Assembly (NCBI GenBank): GCA_947500295.1 | Contig: CANMRM010000005.1 | Span: 248,001 to 312,000, forward strand | Length of the DNA stretch: 64,000 nucleotides | From: an uncultured Kordiimonas sp. | Lineage (GTDB): Bacteria > Pseudomonadota > Alphaproteobacteria > Sphingomonadales > Kordiimonadaceae | Reading direction: 5' to 3' | Part shown: positions 17,794 through 27,158 of the stretch, in pieces | Numbering within the stretch: position 1 is the first letter of the stretch | Layout of the letters: every line of letters starts with the position of its first letter | Position numbers and translations under genes: made by a program | The notes under the pieces: model-generated | Told to the model about the DNA's origin: nothing | Databases searched by the model: none | What the model saw: only the letters and a program-made list of their open reading frames with translations

Positions 17794-18210
17794 CTAGAAA
17801 GTAAGCCAGTCGCCGCCAGCGCCTTTCTCGATAATATCGGCGAGGCCCGAGACCTCAACGGCGGGGCGCTTGATCAGGTCAACAGCCTCGAGGCCATGCT
17901 CCCTGAGCGCGGTTTCGCAGGCAACAATACGGACATCGAGAGCAGCCAGACCATCCATCAGCACTGACGAATCGGCAATACCTTTGGAGTCGAGGTCCGA
18001 GTCCATTGAAGGCGCGGGGTGCCCGGTTGACGTACGCATATCCGCCCATCCACCCGGGGTCAGAAATCGTATCGCACCCTTGGAGAAGAAATAGGTGACC
18101 GGCCTGCCCATGGCGGCAGCGGTGGCCCCAACCATCAGCGCCATGTGCAAACGTTCGGCCTCGGCAGACATCACAAGCAAGGTCATGGGGCGACGATCGG
18201 CTTTAGCCAT
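17794..18210 (-). CDS. DsrE-like sulfur-relay family protein
   Basis: A 138-residue protein of the DsrE/DsrF/TusD-like family. Residues about 10-45 give the Rossmann-like start MTLLVMSAEAERLHMALMVGATAAAMGRPVTYFFS without long stretches quoted here being unique; the later part has VRIVACETALREHGL, with a cysteine in the position where DsrE proteins carry the sulfur acceptor. Relatives move persulfide sulfur or act in unknown redox roles. The ATG at 18210 lies inside the end of the MoeB-like gene (8-base overlap), so the pair is coupled. The link with an E1-like enzyme suggests a sulfur-transfer role. Confidence 0.75.
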   Translation of the reverse strand: MAKADRRPMTLLVMSAEAERLHMALMVGATAAAMGRPVTYFFSKGAIRFLTPGGWADMRTSTGHPAPSMDSDLDSKGIADSSVLMDGLAALDVRIVACETALREHGLEAVDLIKRPAVEVSGLADIIEKGAGGDWLTF

Positions 18211-18988
18211 CCTGGGCTCCTGTTGCTTTTTTGAGCGCACATACCGGGCACTTGGGGTCCTGCGGCAACTTTATGGTGCGCGTCGACGCAAAAAGCGCGT
18301 CATAAAACAGCATCTTGCCCGCCAGGCTATCGCCTATGCTCAAAATCTCTTTCAAAATCTCGGTCGCCTGCAGCGTGCCTACGACACCGGCAACAGCACC
18401 AAGGATGCCGAGGTCAGAGCAGGTGCGCTGCATGTCTTCCGGTGGCTCATCAGGCAGGAAACAGCGATAACAAGGCAAGCCTTCGCCTGCATGTGGTTTG
18501 AAGGTTGCCACCTGCCCTTCAAACGGGCCGAGCGCCGCCGAGACCAGTGTTTTTCCCAGCGCCACACAGGTGTCGTTCACGATGTGGCGGGTTTTGAAGT
18601 TATCGGTACCGTCCGCAACAATGTCATAGTCGGCAATGATGTCTGCTGCATTGTCAGCCGTCATCCGTTCTTTATGCAGCACCACAGAAACATCCGGGTT
18701 GAGGCCCGAGATTTTCGCGTTGGCGCTGTCGGCTTTTGCCATACCGATGTCACCCGTAGCATGGATGATCTGGCGCTGCAGGTTCGACAAATCGACCACG
18801 TCATCATCCACGATACCAAGGGTACCGACCCCGGCTGCAGCCAGATAAGACAAGACAGGAGAGCCCAGCCCGCCTGCGCCGACCACCAACACCCGGGCTT
18901 TCAGAAGCGCCATTTGCCCGGCTCCGCCCACATCCCTCAGGATGATATGGCGGGCGTAACGCTCAAGCTGTTTGTCGGTGAAATCCAT
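18203..18988 (-). CDS. MoeB/ThiF/HesA-family E1-like adenylyltransferase
   Basis: A 261-residue enzyme that adenylates the C-terminal glycine of a ubiquitin-like sulfur carrier (MoaD or ThiS). The ATP site is VLVVGAGGLGSPVLSYL (about residues 30-46). The two CxxC zinc pairs are CYRCFLPDEP and CPVCALKK near the C terminus. RYARHIILRDVGGAGQ is the usual N-terminal motif. Length matches E. coli MoeB (249). The sulfur carrier partner is not in the window, so MoeB and ThiF roles cannot be separated. The gene overlaps the DsrE gene and follows the cytochrome c' gene by 8 bases. Confidence 0.9.
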   Translation of the reverse strand: MDFTDKQLERYARHIILRDVGGAGQMALLKARVLVVGAGGLGSPVLSYLAAAGVGTLGIVDDDVVDLSNLQRQIIHATGDIGMAKADSANAKISGLNPDVSVVLHKERMTADNAADIIADYDIVADGTDNFKTRHIVNDTCVALGKTLVSAALGPFEGQVATFKPHAGEGLPCYRCFLPDEPPEDMQRTCSDLGILGAVAGVVGTLQATEILKEILSIGDSLAGKMLFYDALFASTRTIKLPQDPKCPVCALKKATGAQDG

Positions 18989-18996
18989 AGTCTCTC

Positions 18997-19455
18997 TTAC
19001 TCAAGCACTGGCGCTTCAGGCGCATAGGTTTTGTGGCAAGCCACACATTGCCTGAGCATCGCGTCAAAAACCCGTTGCTGTTCGATGAGATCATTTTTTT
19101 GAGCGTGCGCCTCAAGTTCACGGGCAAGCGCGTGAAACGCATTGTCCTGCATGACAAACTCTTCGCCTAGCTCAGCCTGCAATATACGCAAATCGAAGGT
19201 TGTTACTTCTTCCTTGTGAACAAAGGTTTCGTGCATTTTCTCGGCTTCAACAGCGACCCGTTCACTCTTACCAGCGGCAAGCGCACCTTCAATGGCGCGG
19301 CCGCCTTCGGCGAGCAGCCGCATTTCTTTTTTCAAAAAGCTGCGCACCTTGCCCGTCAGAGCTTCCGCGGGTGCAGACACTTCATCTTGTAGCGCGCCAA
19401 CGGAAAAGGTGAGGGTTGCAGCCAGGACAACCCAGATTGCAAATGGTTTCTTCAT
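18997..19455 (-). CDS. Periplasmic class II cytochrome c'-like protein
   Basis: A 152-residue exported heme protein. A signal peptide (IWVVLAATLTFSVGA) is followed by a four-helix bundle pattern and a C-terminal heme site CVACH at residues 137-141, the placement typical for cytochrome c' and c556. These proteins bind NO or transfer electrons in the periplasm. It sits in a tight run with a zinc-ribbon gene upstream (20 bases) and the MoeB-like gene downstream (8 bases). The functional link to those is not obvious and may be only operon sharing. Confidence 0.82.
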   Translation of the reverse strand: MKKPFAIWVVLAATLTFSVGALQDEVSAPAEALTGKVRSFLKKEMRLLAEGGRAIEGALAAGKSERVAVEAEKMHETFVHKEEVTTFDLRILQAELGEEFVMQDNAFHALARELEAHAQKNDLIEQQRVFDAMLRQCVACHKTYAPEAPVLE

Positions 19456-19475
19456 GTCTTTTCACCGGTTACCAT

Positions 19476-19679
19476 CTAGTTTCCAAAGAAATCGACAATA
19501 TTACCAAGCGTGCTTGTATCGCCTTTGTACAATTCAGTGTAGTGGCAGCGCGTGCAGCTTACAGCTGTAAACCTGCGGTTCTGGATATTGAAGAACTTAC
19601 TGAATGTCGAGCCGGTTGTCCTAATCTCGTCTCTTTCAAAACGGTCATTACCGCATTTTGCGCATTCATAACGGGCCAT
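19476..19679 (-). CDS. Small zinc-ribbon protein (DUF2082-like)
   Basis: A 67-residue protein with one zinc ribbon: C6-x2-C9 (CAKCG) and C42-x2-C45 (CTRCH). The pattern RFTAVSCTRCHYTELYKG resembles the nucleic-acid-binding zinc ribbon family recorded as DUF2082. No function is established. It lies between dut (78 bases upstream) and the cytochrome c' gene (20 bases downstream) on the same strand. Confidence 0.75.
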   Translation of the reverse strand: MARYECAKCGNDRFERDEIRTTGSTFSKFFNIQNRRFTAVSCTRCHYTELYKGDTSTLGNIVDFFGN

Positions 19680-19757
19680 TGCTCATCCTCGCATATTGTA
19701 ATTTTTGATACTTTATACGTGGTGGGCGGCAAGCTTAACTTCAACAAAGAGGGATTG

Positions 19758-20216
19758 CTACTTCACCCCCGTGGAGCCAAACCCGCCAGCGCCGCGCGCC
19801 GTCTCGTCAAGGCTTTCGACCTCAACCCAATCGCCTTGCGTCACAGGCGCAATGATCATCTGCGCCACACGCATGCCGCGCTCAATGGTGAAGGGCTCGT
19901 TCGACAGGTTCACGAGGATGACTTTCACTTCACCCCGATAGTCAGCATCAATGGTGCCGGGCGTATTGAGGACTGACACGCCGTTTTTGGCGGCAAGCCC
20001 CGACCGCGGGCGCACCTGCGCTTCATATCCGGCCGGCAACGCCATCGCGAGCCCAGTAGGGATCATGGCACGCTCCAGTGCACCCAACGTCACGGCCTCT
20101 CCTTCACCGAGTGCTGCATAAAGGTCCATACCTGCGCTCTGCGCGGTTTCATACTTCGGCAGGGGCAAGCCCTGCCCATGCTCGAGAACGGTGACGTTGA
20201 TCGAAACAGTCGACAT
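19758..20216 (-). CDS. dut: dUTP diphosphatase
   Basis: A 152-residue trimeric dUTPase that hydrolyses dUTP to dUMP and pyrophosphate, keeping uracil out of DNA. All five motifs are visible: [39 protein letters not shown] and the C-terminal [10 protein letters not shown]. The ATG at 20216 is chosen because AGAAAGATT precedes it; the frame continues two codons upstream to a TTG. It is 25 bases after coaBC, the usual alphaproteobacterial order. Confidence 0.97.
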   Translation of the reverse strand: MSTVSINVTVLEHGQGLPLPKYETAQSAGMDLYAALGEGEAVTLGALERAMIPTGLAMALPAGYEAQVRPRSGLAAKNGVSVLNTPGTIDADYRGEVKVILVNLSNEPFTIERGMRVAQMIIAPVTQGDWVEVESLDETARGAGGFGSTGVK

Positions 20217-20241
20217 AGACAATCTTTCTGAATTGATAAAA

Positions 20242-21447
20242 TTATTGGGTCAGCGCGTCCGCGATGGTTTTGGCGAGCGCCTGCGCAACCTCATCCTTGC
20301 GCATCGACGGCCAGCTTTCAACGCCTGTATCGGAAATTACATGCACCTGATTGCTGTCGCCGCCCATGATGCCGGTCTCATGCGATACATCGTTGGCAAC
20401 AATCATGTCGCAGCCCTTGCGCGCACGCTTGGCCGTGGCGTGCTCTACCACTTTCTCGGTCTCAGCTGCAAAACCCACAACAAGCGCAGGACGCCCCTTT
20501 TTCATGCCTGAAAGGCTTTTGAGAATGTCCGGGTTTTCGCACAGGTCCAGAGCCGGAACCCCGTCCTTGGACTTCTTGAGTTTTTCGCCGTTCGAACCCG
20601 CTTTCATGCGCCAGTCCGCAACCGCCGCCACACACACGGCCGCATCAGCCGGCAACGCTGCCTTGACCGCCGCATCCATCTCCAGCGCGGTTTCCACATC
20701 CACCCGCACAACTCCTGCCGGTGTCTCCTGCGTCACCGGGCCTGCTACCAATGTCACATCTGCGCCAAGATCCACGAGCGCACCCGCAAGCGCGAACCCC
20801 TGCTTGCCGGATGACCGGTTGGCGATGTAGCGCACCGGATCGATTGGCTCGTGGGTCGGGCCGGCTGTAAGCACTATTTTTTTACCCGCCAGCGGGCGGT
20901 TGCCACCTGCAAAAAAGCCTTCAATCGCTTCAACCATGTCCGGTACTTCAGCGAGCCTGCCTGGGCCCACCTCACCGCAGGCCAGCATGCCGTCACCGGG
21001 GCCGACCATAAGGATTCCATCACGCCTGAGGGTTTCAAGGTTGCGCTGTGTCGCCTTGTGTGCCCACATTTCTGCGTTCATCGCCGGTGCGATCATCACC
21101 TGTTTGTCGGTTGCAAGCAGAATGGTGCTTGCCAGATCGTTGGCGAGACCGTTGGCCATCTTGGCCATCAAATCGGCTGTGGCGGGCGACACAACCACAA
21201 GGTCAGCCTCGCGCGAGAGGCGAATGTGCCCCATCTCGGCTTCATCCTTCAGGGAAAAAAGCTCTGTGTAACATTCGTCGCCCGTCAGGCTCGCCACACT
21301 CATCGGGGTGATAAACTGTTGGCCCGCAGGCGTGAGCACGCCGCGCACACTGGCGCCGCGTTCCATCAGGCGGCGCGCCAGATCAAGTGACTTGTAGGCA
21401 GCAACACCGCCGCCAATAATCAGTAGAATGCGTTTGCCATCAAGCAT
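20242..21447 (-). CDS. coaBC: Bifunctional phosphopantothenoylcysteine decarboxylase/synthase
   Basis: A 401-residue bifunctional enzyme of coenzyme A synthesis. The N-terminal CoaC flavoprotein domain (about residues 1-185) carries [35 protein letters not shown] and the PAMNAEMW motif, with the catalytic cysteine in [14 protein letters not shown]. The C-terminal CoaB domain shows [24 protein letters not shown] split over the synthase active site and KKSKDG. Together they make 4'-phosphopantetheine from phosphopantothenate and cysteine. ATG 21447 is chosen over an in-frame TTG at 21453. It lies between a DoxX gene and dut. Confidence 0.96.
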   Translation of the reverse strand: MLDGKRILLIIGGGVAAYKSLDLARRLMERGASVRGVLTPAGQQFITPMSVASLTGDECYTELFSLKDEAEMGHIRLSREADLVVVSPATADLMAKMANGLANDLASTILLATDKQVMIAPAMNAEMWAHKATQRNLETLRRDGILMVGPGDGMLACGEVGPGRLAEVPDMVEAIEGFFAGGNRPLAGKKIVLTAGPTHEPIDPVRYIANRSSGKQGFALAGALVDLGADVTLVAGPVTQETPAGVVRVDVETALEMDAAVKAALPADAAVCVAAVADWRMKAGSNGEKLKKSKDGVPALDLCENPDILKSLSGMKKGRPALVVGFAAETEKVVEHATAKRARKGCDMIVANDVSHETGIMGGDSNQVHVISDTGVESWPSMRKDEVAQALAKTIADALTQ

Positions 21448-21561
21448 CTGCAAAAAGCCTCACCAAAATATGTCTCAGACATATAGGGGGCTTTGGCCCT
21501 GCCTGCAAACATCCTCTCGCCGATGTGACTGAGGCGAGAGGTGTTTTTGCCAGGCTGCGTG

Positions 21562-21951
21562 TTAACCAGAGGCACGGTTGTCGACGCTGAACTCCCCTGC
21601 GCCAAAACGGGCCAGAATCAGGAAACCGCCGCCTATGGCGATATTTTTCATAAACAGCACCGATTCGATTTGTTGACTGAAGTCCATATGGAAAATGACG
21701 GCTGTCATCAGACAAAATCCCGCAAGCAAAAACGCAAAGATGCGTGTTTGGAACCCTGCAAGGATTGCGAGCCCACCCACGACTTCAAAAAGTGCCGTCG
21801 GCCAGAACAAAATGCCCGGAACCCCTTTGGATTCCATATAAGGCACCATGGCTTCAGCGCCCGCTCCAATTTTGTTAATACCTGCTCCAATAAACAAAAG
21901 CGCCAGCAGAATACGTCCCGCAAGCGCCACATAAGGATCAAGTTTTTCCAT
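21562..21951 (-). CDS. DoxX-family membrane protein
   Basis: A 129-residue inner-membrane protein with four hydrophobic helices (ALAGRILLALLFIGAGINKI, FWPTALFEVVGGLAILAGF, IFAFLLAGFCLMTAVIFHM and NIAIGGGFLILARFG). The pattern is that of DoxX/YphA-like proteins, linked in some bacteria to quinol oxidation or oxidative-stress complexes; the role here is not known. The ATG at 21951 follows GGGGAGATGGATC. It is inserted between ubiB and coaBC on the same strand. Confidence 0.85.
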   Translation of the reverse strand: MEKLDPYVALAGRILLALLFIGAGINKIGAGAEAMVPYMESKGVPGILFWPTALFEVVGGLAILAGFQTRIFAFLLAGFCLMTAVIFHMDFSQQIESVLFMKNIAIGGGFLILARFGAGEFSVDNRASG

Positions 21952-22050
21952 GATCCATCTCCCCAGTTGTTGACCCGATACGCCGAACAATCGTGCGACA
22001 GTGTCGCGGATCAGTAGGTTTTTGGCAAGCGGGAGGCGCAGAACAGGGCG

Positions 22051-23583
22051 CTAGTAGGTCAGGATTTTAAGCAGGAGAGCCCCCACAAGGAGGCCAAAAG
22101 CAAAAGGCCACAAACGACCGTTTCTCTGGTGGGTTGCTTCATTGAAAGAAGGCATATCTGGCGCTGGTGCGTCTTCCTCGGCGAGCCAGCGTTCGATCCG
22201 GGAGGGCAGCCGCTCGATGAGCCTTGGCAACTGGTTGATCGCATCAGCGAGTTGCACCTCGGGTGACAGGTTTGAACGCACCCACTCTTCTATGACAGGC
22301 TCCGATATGTTCCACATGTTCGATTTTGGATGGAGGTGCAACGCCATGCCTTCTGCCATCACCATCGTGCGCTGCAACAGAAGAAGCTGTGGCTGAGTCT
22401 GCATATTGAAGCGTTCCGTGGTCGCAAAAAGCTGGGTCAAAAGCTTGCCAGCGGATATTTCCTCGACGGGCAAATCCATGATCGGGTCCGCGATCGCCCG
22501 CATGGCCTGCGCAAACTCCTCATGGCTTTCGCGGCGAGACACATAGCCTGCATCAAAATGCACGTCTGCGACCCGGTCATAGTCCCGTCTGATAAAACCA
22601 TACAGGATTTCCGCCAGGAAACGCCGCTCCAGCTTGGTGAGACGGCCCATGATACCAAAATCAATGGCACAGATCGTACCATCACTCTCTACAATCAGGT
22701 TGCCCTGATGCAAATCCGCATGGAAAAACCCGTCCCTGAGCGCCTGTTTGAGGAACACCTGCACCACGCGTGCGCCCAAGGCCTCAAGATCATGACCAGC
22801 GGCTTCAAGGGCATCGCGGTCAGCAACACGGATGCCGTCAACCCATTCCAGGGTCATGACACGCCTTGCGGTCATCTCCCATTCTATTGTTGGCAAGCGG
22901 TAACCCGGCTCGCCGTGCATATTGTCGGCGAGTTCTGCGGCAGCTGCAGCTTCAAGCCGCAAATCCATTTCGGCGAGGACAGTTTCCCGGATTTTTGCCA
23001 CAACCTGAAGAAGCCGCAAGCGGCGGCCCTCGACGCTATGGCGCTCTCCCAGACCAGCCAACCATTCAAAAAGAGCAAGATCGCGCGTAAACCGGCTTTC
23101 TATATCAGGTCGCAAAACCTTTACGGCCACTGCCCTGCCATCCTTGAGAACCGCTTTATGCACCTGTGCGATCGAGGCCGCAGCAACCGGCGTTTCTTCA
23201 AAAGTGTCGAAGAGTTCGGAAAGTGTATGCCCGAGCTGCTCCTCGACAGTTGCTTTGGCTTTTTCGAAGGCGAATGGCGGCAGCCGATCCTGCAGGGTCG
23301 CCAATCCCTCGGCGATGGGGCGCCCGACAAGGTCAGGGCGTGTCGCCAGCGTTTGGCCAAGCTTGATGTACGCGGGGCCCATCGCGGCCAGTGCCATTGC
23401 CAGTCTCTCACCATCTGCTTCGGGCAACTTCCGTCGCCGCGGTATATAAAAGGTGAGGAATCGCAAAAGGCGAGGCGCCCACACCGGCACCAGCTCAATT
23501 CTCGTCAGCGCCCGAATAGCGCCAAAACGCCGGAAGTATGCTGCTAACAGAAAAAGCTGTAGGAAATGACGCAATGCAGGCAT
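22051..23583 (-). CDS. ubiB: UbiB, ABC1/ADCK-like atypical kinase of ubiquinone biosynthesis
   Basis: A 510-residue membrane-associated protein needed for ubiquinone synthesis. The ADCK signature KxGQ is in AYIKLGQTLATRPDLVG (near residue 73). Kinase-like motifs follow: the ATP-lysine strand AVAVKVLRPD, the catalytic loop FHADLHQGNLIV and the metal-binding CAIDFGIMG. The C terminus is a membrane anchor (LWPFAFGLLVGALLLKIL). UbiB is thought to extract or present quinone intermediates through ATP use. The gene follows ubiE after 9 bases, so both belong to one operon. Confidence 0.96.
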   Translation of the reverse strand: MPALRHFLQLFLLAAYFRRFGAIRALTRIELVPVWAPRLLRFLTFYIPRRRKLPEADGERLAMALAAMGPAYIKLGQTLATRPDLVGRPIAEGLATLQDRLPPFAFEKAKATVEEQLGHTLSELFDTFEETPVAAASIAQVHKAVLKDGRAVAVKVLRPDIESRFTRDLALFEWLAGLGERHSVEGRRLRLLQVVAKIRETVLAEMDLRLEAAAAAELADNMHGEPGYRLPTIEWEMTARRVMTLEWVDGIRVADRDALEAAGHDLEALGARVVQVFLKQALRDGFFHADLHQGNLIVESDGTICAIDFGIMGRLTKLERRFLAEILYGFIRRDYDRVADVHFDAGYVSRRESHEEFAQAMRAIADPIMDLPVEEISAGKLLTQLFATTERFNMQTQPQLLLLQRTMVMAEGMALHLHPKSNMWNISEPVIEEWVRSNLSPEVQLADAINQLPRLIERLPSRIERWLAEEDAPAPDMPSFNEATHQRNGRLWPFAFGLLVGALLLKILTY

Positions 23584-23592
23584 GTCCAGGCT

Positions 23593-24381
23593 CTAGATCC
23601 GGGTTCCGCTGTGGATAGCAACGACACCTGCCGACATGCTGCGCCAGCCCGTCCGGCTGAATCCGGCAGCCTTGATCATGGCATCAAACTTTTCCGGTTT
23701 CGGGAACTTGCGGATGCTTTCAACCAGATACTGATAACTGTCCCGGTCCTGTGCCACCATCTGCCCCATCGCCGGGATAACCTTGAAGCTGTAGTTGTCG
23801 TAGGCGTCCTGCAGCACGGGCACGACGGCCGGGCTGAATTCCAGACAGTGAAATCGTGCACCGGGCCGGAGTACCCGGTAGGCTTCCGTGAGTGCTTCTT
23901 CGATGCGGGTTACGTTACGAATGCCAAAAGCGATTGTATAGGCGTCCATGGACCGGTCCGGAAACGGCAGCTTCATGGCATCGCCGCAAATGAAGCTGCA
24001 GCGGTCCGCATAGCCTTTTTTCTCTGCCCTTGTCTCACCAACCCGCAGCATTTCCGCATTTATGTCACATACTGTCACAGAGGTTTTGGGCGCAGCATCC
24101 AGAAAGCGGAAAGCGATATCACCAGTACCACCCGCGACATCAAGCAGGGCCATGCCCGGACGCGGGTTGACGGTGTTTATGAGTGAGTTTTTCCAGACAC
24201 GGTGAACGCCGACACTCATGACATCATTCATAATGTCATACTGGTCCGCAACCGAGTTGAAGACACCCTTAACCAGACTTGCCTTGTCTGCTTCCTTTAC
24301 GGTCCGAAAACCAAAATGGGTGGTTTCACCCCCGGTCTGACCGCCCACAGCATCCGGCGTTTTCTTGTTGCTTGCCGACAT
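23593..24381 (-). CDS. ubiE: Ubiquinone/menaquinone C-methyltransferase
   Basis: A 262-residue SAM-dependent methyltransferase that adds the ring C-methyl group of ubiquinone (and of menaquinone where present). The SAM loop is [16 protein letters not shown]. Family marks are [21 protein letters not shown] and [13 protein letters not shown]. The ATG at 24381 opens the leftward operon ubiE-ubiB-doxX-coaBC-dut. The N-terminal 30 residues (Lys, Thr and Gly rich) are longer than in E. coli UbiE. It is divergent from mutM over 121 bases. Confidence 0.97.
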   Translation of the reverse strand: MSASNKKTPDAVGGQTGGETTHFGFRTVKEADKASLVKGVFNSVADQYDIMNDVMSVGVHRVWKNSLINTVNPRPGMALLDVAGGTGDIAFRFLDAAPKTSVTVCDINAEMLRVGETRAEKKGYADRCSFICGDAMKLPFPDRSMDAYTIAFGIRNVTRIEEALTEAYRVLRPGARFHCLEFSPAVVPVLQDAYDNYSFKVIPAMGQMVAQDRDSYQYLVESIRKFPKPEKFDAMIKAAGFSRTGWRSMSAGVVAIHSGTRI

Positions 24382-24502
24382 TTCCGTCTTGTCTCTTGTC
24401 TGTGACCAGCTTAACGATGGTCCCTCCTGATTGCGCGGACCATAGCGAACAGGAACCGACTGCGCCAGAGATCATTGAAACAACTAGGAAAAGCGCGACA
24501 AA

Positions 24503-25339
24503 ATGCCCGAACTTCCTGAGGTTGAAACAGTAATGCGCGGGCTTAAGCCGGTGCTTGAAGGGGCGCGACTCGACACTGTGCGCGCTTATGTCCCGAAACT
24601 GCGCGTCGATCTGCCAAAGGATTTTGAAAAACGCCTGAACGGTAACCGTGTGACACAGTTGTCCCGGCGGTCCAAATATATATTGATCGAATGCGAAGAC
24701 GGGCTCGTGGCCATTCTGCACCTCGGCATGTCCGGACGCGTCAGCATCCACGGCGCCGGGACCGACCAGCCCGAGCGGGCCAAACATGACCATGTAACCC
24801 TACGGACCGAGCAGGGTGATCTTGTTATATATAATGACACAAGACGTTTTGGCCTGATCGTCTTTTCCGATCAGGCGAGTGTGCAGGACCACCCCCTTAT
24901 AAAAGACATCGGGCCTGAAGCGCTGGGCAATGCCTTTAACACTGACCACCTTTGGACAGCCCTGCAAAAGCGCAAATCACCAATCAAATCCACTTTGCTT
25001 GATCAAAAAGTCGTCGCGGGGCTAGGCAACATATACGTATGTGAAGCTTTGTGGCGCGCGGGTATTCATCCTGCCAGACGCTCGGACCACGTGACGCGAC
25101 AGGAAGTCGAAATCCTGGTCCCTTTGATCCGCGATGTCCTGAATGAAGCCATCGCCGCCGGGGGTTCTACCCTCAAGGACTATGCTCAGGTTTCAGGAGA
25201 ACTCGGATATTTCCAGCATAGTTTCAAGGCATACGGCCGCGAGGGGGAGCCTTGTCTTGGTGATGGCTGTCAGGCTAGGATGGAACGGATCGTTCAATCC
25301 AACAGGTCGACGTTTTTTTGCCCCAGTTGCCAGACATAA
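24503..25339 (+). CDS. mutM: Formamidopyrimidine-DNA glycosylase
   Basis: A 278-residue bifunctional glycosylase/AP lyase that removes 8-oxoguanine and formamidopyrimidines. The N-terminal proline and glutamate of PELPEVETVMRGL are the catalytic residues. The helix-two-turn-helix has GLGNIYVCEALWRAGIHP. The C-terminal zinc finger is C-x4-C...C-x2-C (CLGDGC and CPSC) with the lesion-probing arginine region between. Length is typical (about 270). The gene starts the plus-strand repair and replication block. Confidence 0.97.
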   Translation: MPELPEVETVMRGLKPVLEGARLDTVRAYVPKLRVDLPKDFEKRLNGNRVTQLSRRSKYILIECEDGLVAILHLGMSGRVSIHGAGTDQPERAKHDHVTLRTEQGDLVIYNDTRRFGLIVFSDQASVQDHPLIKDIGPEALGNAFNTDHLWTALQKRKSPIKSTLLDQKVVAGLGNIYVCEALWRAGIHPARRSDHVTRQEVEILVPLIRDVLNEAIAAGGSTLKDYAQVSGELGYFQHSFKAYGREGEPCLGDGCQARMERIVQSNRSTFFCPSCQT

Positions 25340-25346
25340 AGCATAT

Positions 25347-25754
25347 ATGCCCATGAATCATTCCAACATGCCCGAGAATTGGAAACGGCTGATTCGCTAC
25401 CCGGTGCTGGCGTTGGTCGCTTTGGGACTGGCGCATGTTGCAGTTGCTCAGGATCGTTTTATCGACGGTTTTCCGGATGTGCCGTATCTCGATATTATTG
25501 AAGTTGTTCTGGGCGAACCCATGGTGTTTGACACAGCCAGCGGCACAGTTGCTGAAGTCAGTATCCAATTCTCGGCACCTGCATCGACCGTACTAAGTGA
25601 ATACGGCACGGCGCTCTCGGGGCTTGGATGGACATGTACAAAAACTGCACGCCAGCTCAGTTGCCTGCGCGATACCAATATAGTCCAGCTTACTCCCACA
25701 AACACCGGGGGCGAGGCTGTCACCTTTATATTGCGGCTTGAGCCGAGACAATGA
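25347..25754 (+). CDS. Small exported protein of unknown function
   Basis: A 135-residue protein from ATG 25347, eight bases after the mutM stop; a second ATG is at 25353. A hydrophobic N-terminal helix (YPVLALVALGLAHVAVAQ) looks like a signal peptide ending in AVAQ. The mature part of about 100 residues has two cysteines (WTCTK and SCLRD) that could form a disulfide, and a pattern of alternating strands (VAEVSIQFSAP, EAVTFILRLEP). No family is recognised. Its frame continues open into mutM, so only the part after 25347 is counted. Confidence 0.65.
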   Translation: MPMNHSNMPENWKRLIRYPVLALVALGLAHVAVAQDRFIDGFPDVPYLDIIEVVLGEPMVFDTASGTVAEVSIQFSAPASTVLSEYGTALSGLGWTCTKTARQLSCLRDTNIVQLTPTNTGGEAVTFILRLEPRQ

Positions 25755-25856
25755 CCAGATGTTGCGGCTTCGCCGGACCGCGCCATTATTTCCTTTTCAA
25801 ATCGTCCACACAGCATTAGGACTCAGGGTCTTCTTGGGCAACAACAGGGCAAGCGA

Positions 25857-26633
25857 ATGAGCTTTGAAACCATCCTCCTTGACCATCAGGAAGGTGTTGG
25901 GCTGATCACCTTCAATCGGCCAGATGCGCTAAACGCGCTCAACAGCAAACTTCTAGAGGAATTGGGCGAAGCCCTGCTCTCGCTGGAAGCCGATAATGAC
26001 ATTGGCGCAATTGTTGTGACGGGCAGCGAAAAAGCCTTTGCGGCTGGAGCGGACATTAAAGAGATGTCCGGCAAGGATTTTGCGGATGTTCTCTCGGATG
26101 ACCTTTTCGGGCGAATCAACCAGGTTTTTGCCAGCGTCCGCAAACCTGTGATCGCTGCTGTTGCCGGTTATGCGCTCGGAGGCGGCTGTGAAATAGCCAT
26201 GGCCTGCGATTTTATCATTGCCGGTGAAAACGCAAAATTCGGGCAGCCCGAAATCAAGCTCGGGGTTATCCCCGGCATTGGTGGTTCGCAGCGATTGACC
26301 CGTCTCGTTGGAAAGTCCAAGGCCATGGACATGATGCTCACGGGCCGGATGATGGACGCCGCAGAGGCAGAGCGGGCAGGCCTCGTGAGCCGCGTTGCCC
26401 CAACGGAGGATTTGCTGGAAACGGTGATGGAAGTCGCGACAACTATCGCGGAATTGTCCTCGCCCTCTGTAGCACTTGCCAAAGAGGCAACCAACGCTGC
26501 GCTTGAAACGACCCTTCAGCAGGGACTGCTGTTCGAGCGACGGTTGTTCCATTCCCTGTTTGCGACAGAAGACCAGAAAGAGGGCATGAACGCTTTCATT
26601 GAAAAACGGCAGCCCCAGTTCAAGAACCGCTAA
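25857..26633 (+). CDS. Enoyl-CoA hydratase
   Basis: A 258-residue crotonase that hydrates enoyl-CoA during fatty-acid or amino-acid breakdown. The oxyanion-hole segments [12 protein letters not shown] and [16 protein letters not shown], and the two catalytic glutamates (in GGCEIAMA and in the [19 protein letters not shown] region), are present. Length matches mitochondrial-type ECH (about 260). It stands between mutM and rpsT, a common alphaproteobacterial order. Confidence 0.94.
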   Translation: MSFETILLDHQEGVGLITFNRPDALNALNSKLLEELGEALLSLEADNDIGAIVVTGSEKAFAAGADIKEMSGKDFADVLSDDLFGRINQVFASVRKPVIAAVAGYALGGGCEIAMACDFIIAGENAKFGQPEIKLGVIPGIGGSQRLTRLVGKSKAMDMMLTGRMMDAAEAERAGLVSRVAPTEDLLETVMEVATTIAELSSPSVALAKEATNAALETTLQQGLLFERRLFHSLFATEDQKEGMNAFIEKRQPQFKNR

Positions 26634-26670
26634 CGCCCGACAGCGGCTTGTGAAAAGGCACGTTTGGCTA

Positions 26671-26699
26671 TTGACGCGGCCGTCCGGTGCGTATATAGA
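26671..26699 (+). promoter_or_regulatory. Sigma-70-type promoter of rpsT
   Basis: TTGACG at 26671-26676 and TATAGA at 26694-26699 with a 17-base spacer, both near consensus. The -10 ends 119 bases before the S20 start codon, so the transcript would carry a leader of about 110 bases. Confidence 0.75.
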
Positions 26700-26818
26700 G
26701 CCGTCCTCGAATTGATTTACGGCTTCGGCGCAAGCTTGAGGCCGGTTGTAAAGTGAAATGGCACCGCGGCGCCTGAAAGAAAACAAGCAGCCGCAGAGAG
26801 CCAAACAAAGGTAGAAAA

Positions 26819-27082
26819 ATGGCAAACTCACTACAGGCCAAAAAACGTATTCGCAGCAATGACCGCCGCGCCGTGATCAACAAATCACGCGTGAGCCGTA
26901 TCCGGACATTCATCCGCAAGGTTGAGGAAGCAATCGAATCCGGTGATCAGGCAACTGCTGCAGATGCATTGAAGTCCGCTCAGCCCGAAATCATGCGCGG
27001 CGTGACCAAAGGTGTGATGCACAAGAAAACTGCTTCACGCAAAGTATCTCGTCTGGCAAAACGCGTTAAAGCGATCGCTTAA
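26819..27082 (+). CDS. rpsT: 30S ribosomal protein S20
   Basis: An 87-residue basic protein that binds 16S rRNA early in 30S assembly. The sequence [20 protein letters not shown] is typical for S20, and the C terminus [21 protein letters not shown] has the conserved HKKTASRK motif (written here [14 protein letters not shown]). Length is standard (86-88). Its own promoter and a terminator flank it. dnaA follows 524 bases downstream. Confidence 0.98.
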   Translation: MANSLQAKKRIRSNDRRAVINKSRVSRIRTFIRKVEEAIESGDQATAADALKSAQPEIMRGVTKGVMHKKTASRKVSRLAKRVKAIA

Positions 27083-27129
27083 CGCCGCTCCGATTCGCAG
27101 GGCATTTTGGCCCCTGTTATCGATTGAAA

Positions 27130-27158
27130 GGCTGCTTCAACTGGAAGCGGCCTTTTTT
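27130..27158 (+). terminator. Intrinsic terminator of rpsT
   Basis: Left arm GGCTGCTTC (27130-27138), loop AACTG, right arm GAAGCGGCC (27144-27152), then six T to 27158. One G-T pair in the stem. Confidence 0.9.

Noticed and set aside
22330-23547. 405-codon plus-strand frame opposite ubiB
   Set aside because: Antisense of a well-conserved gene; no motifs or ribosome site.
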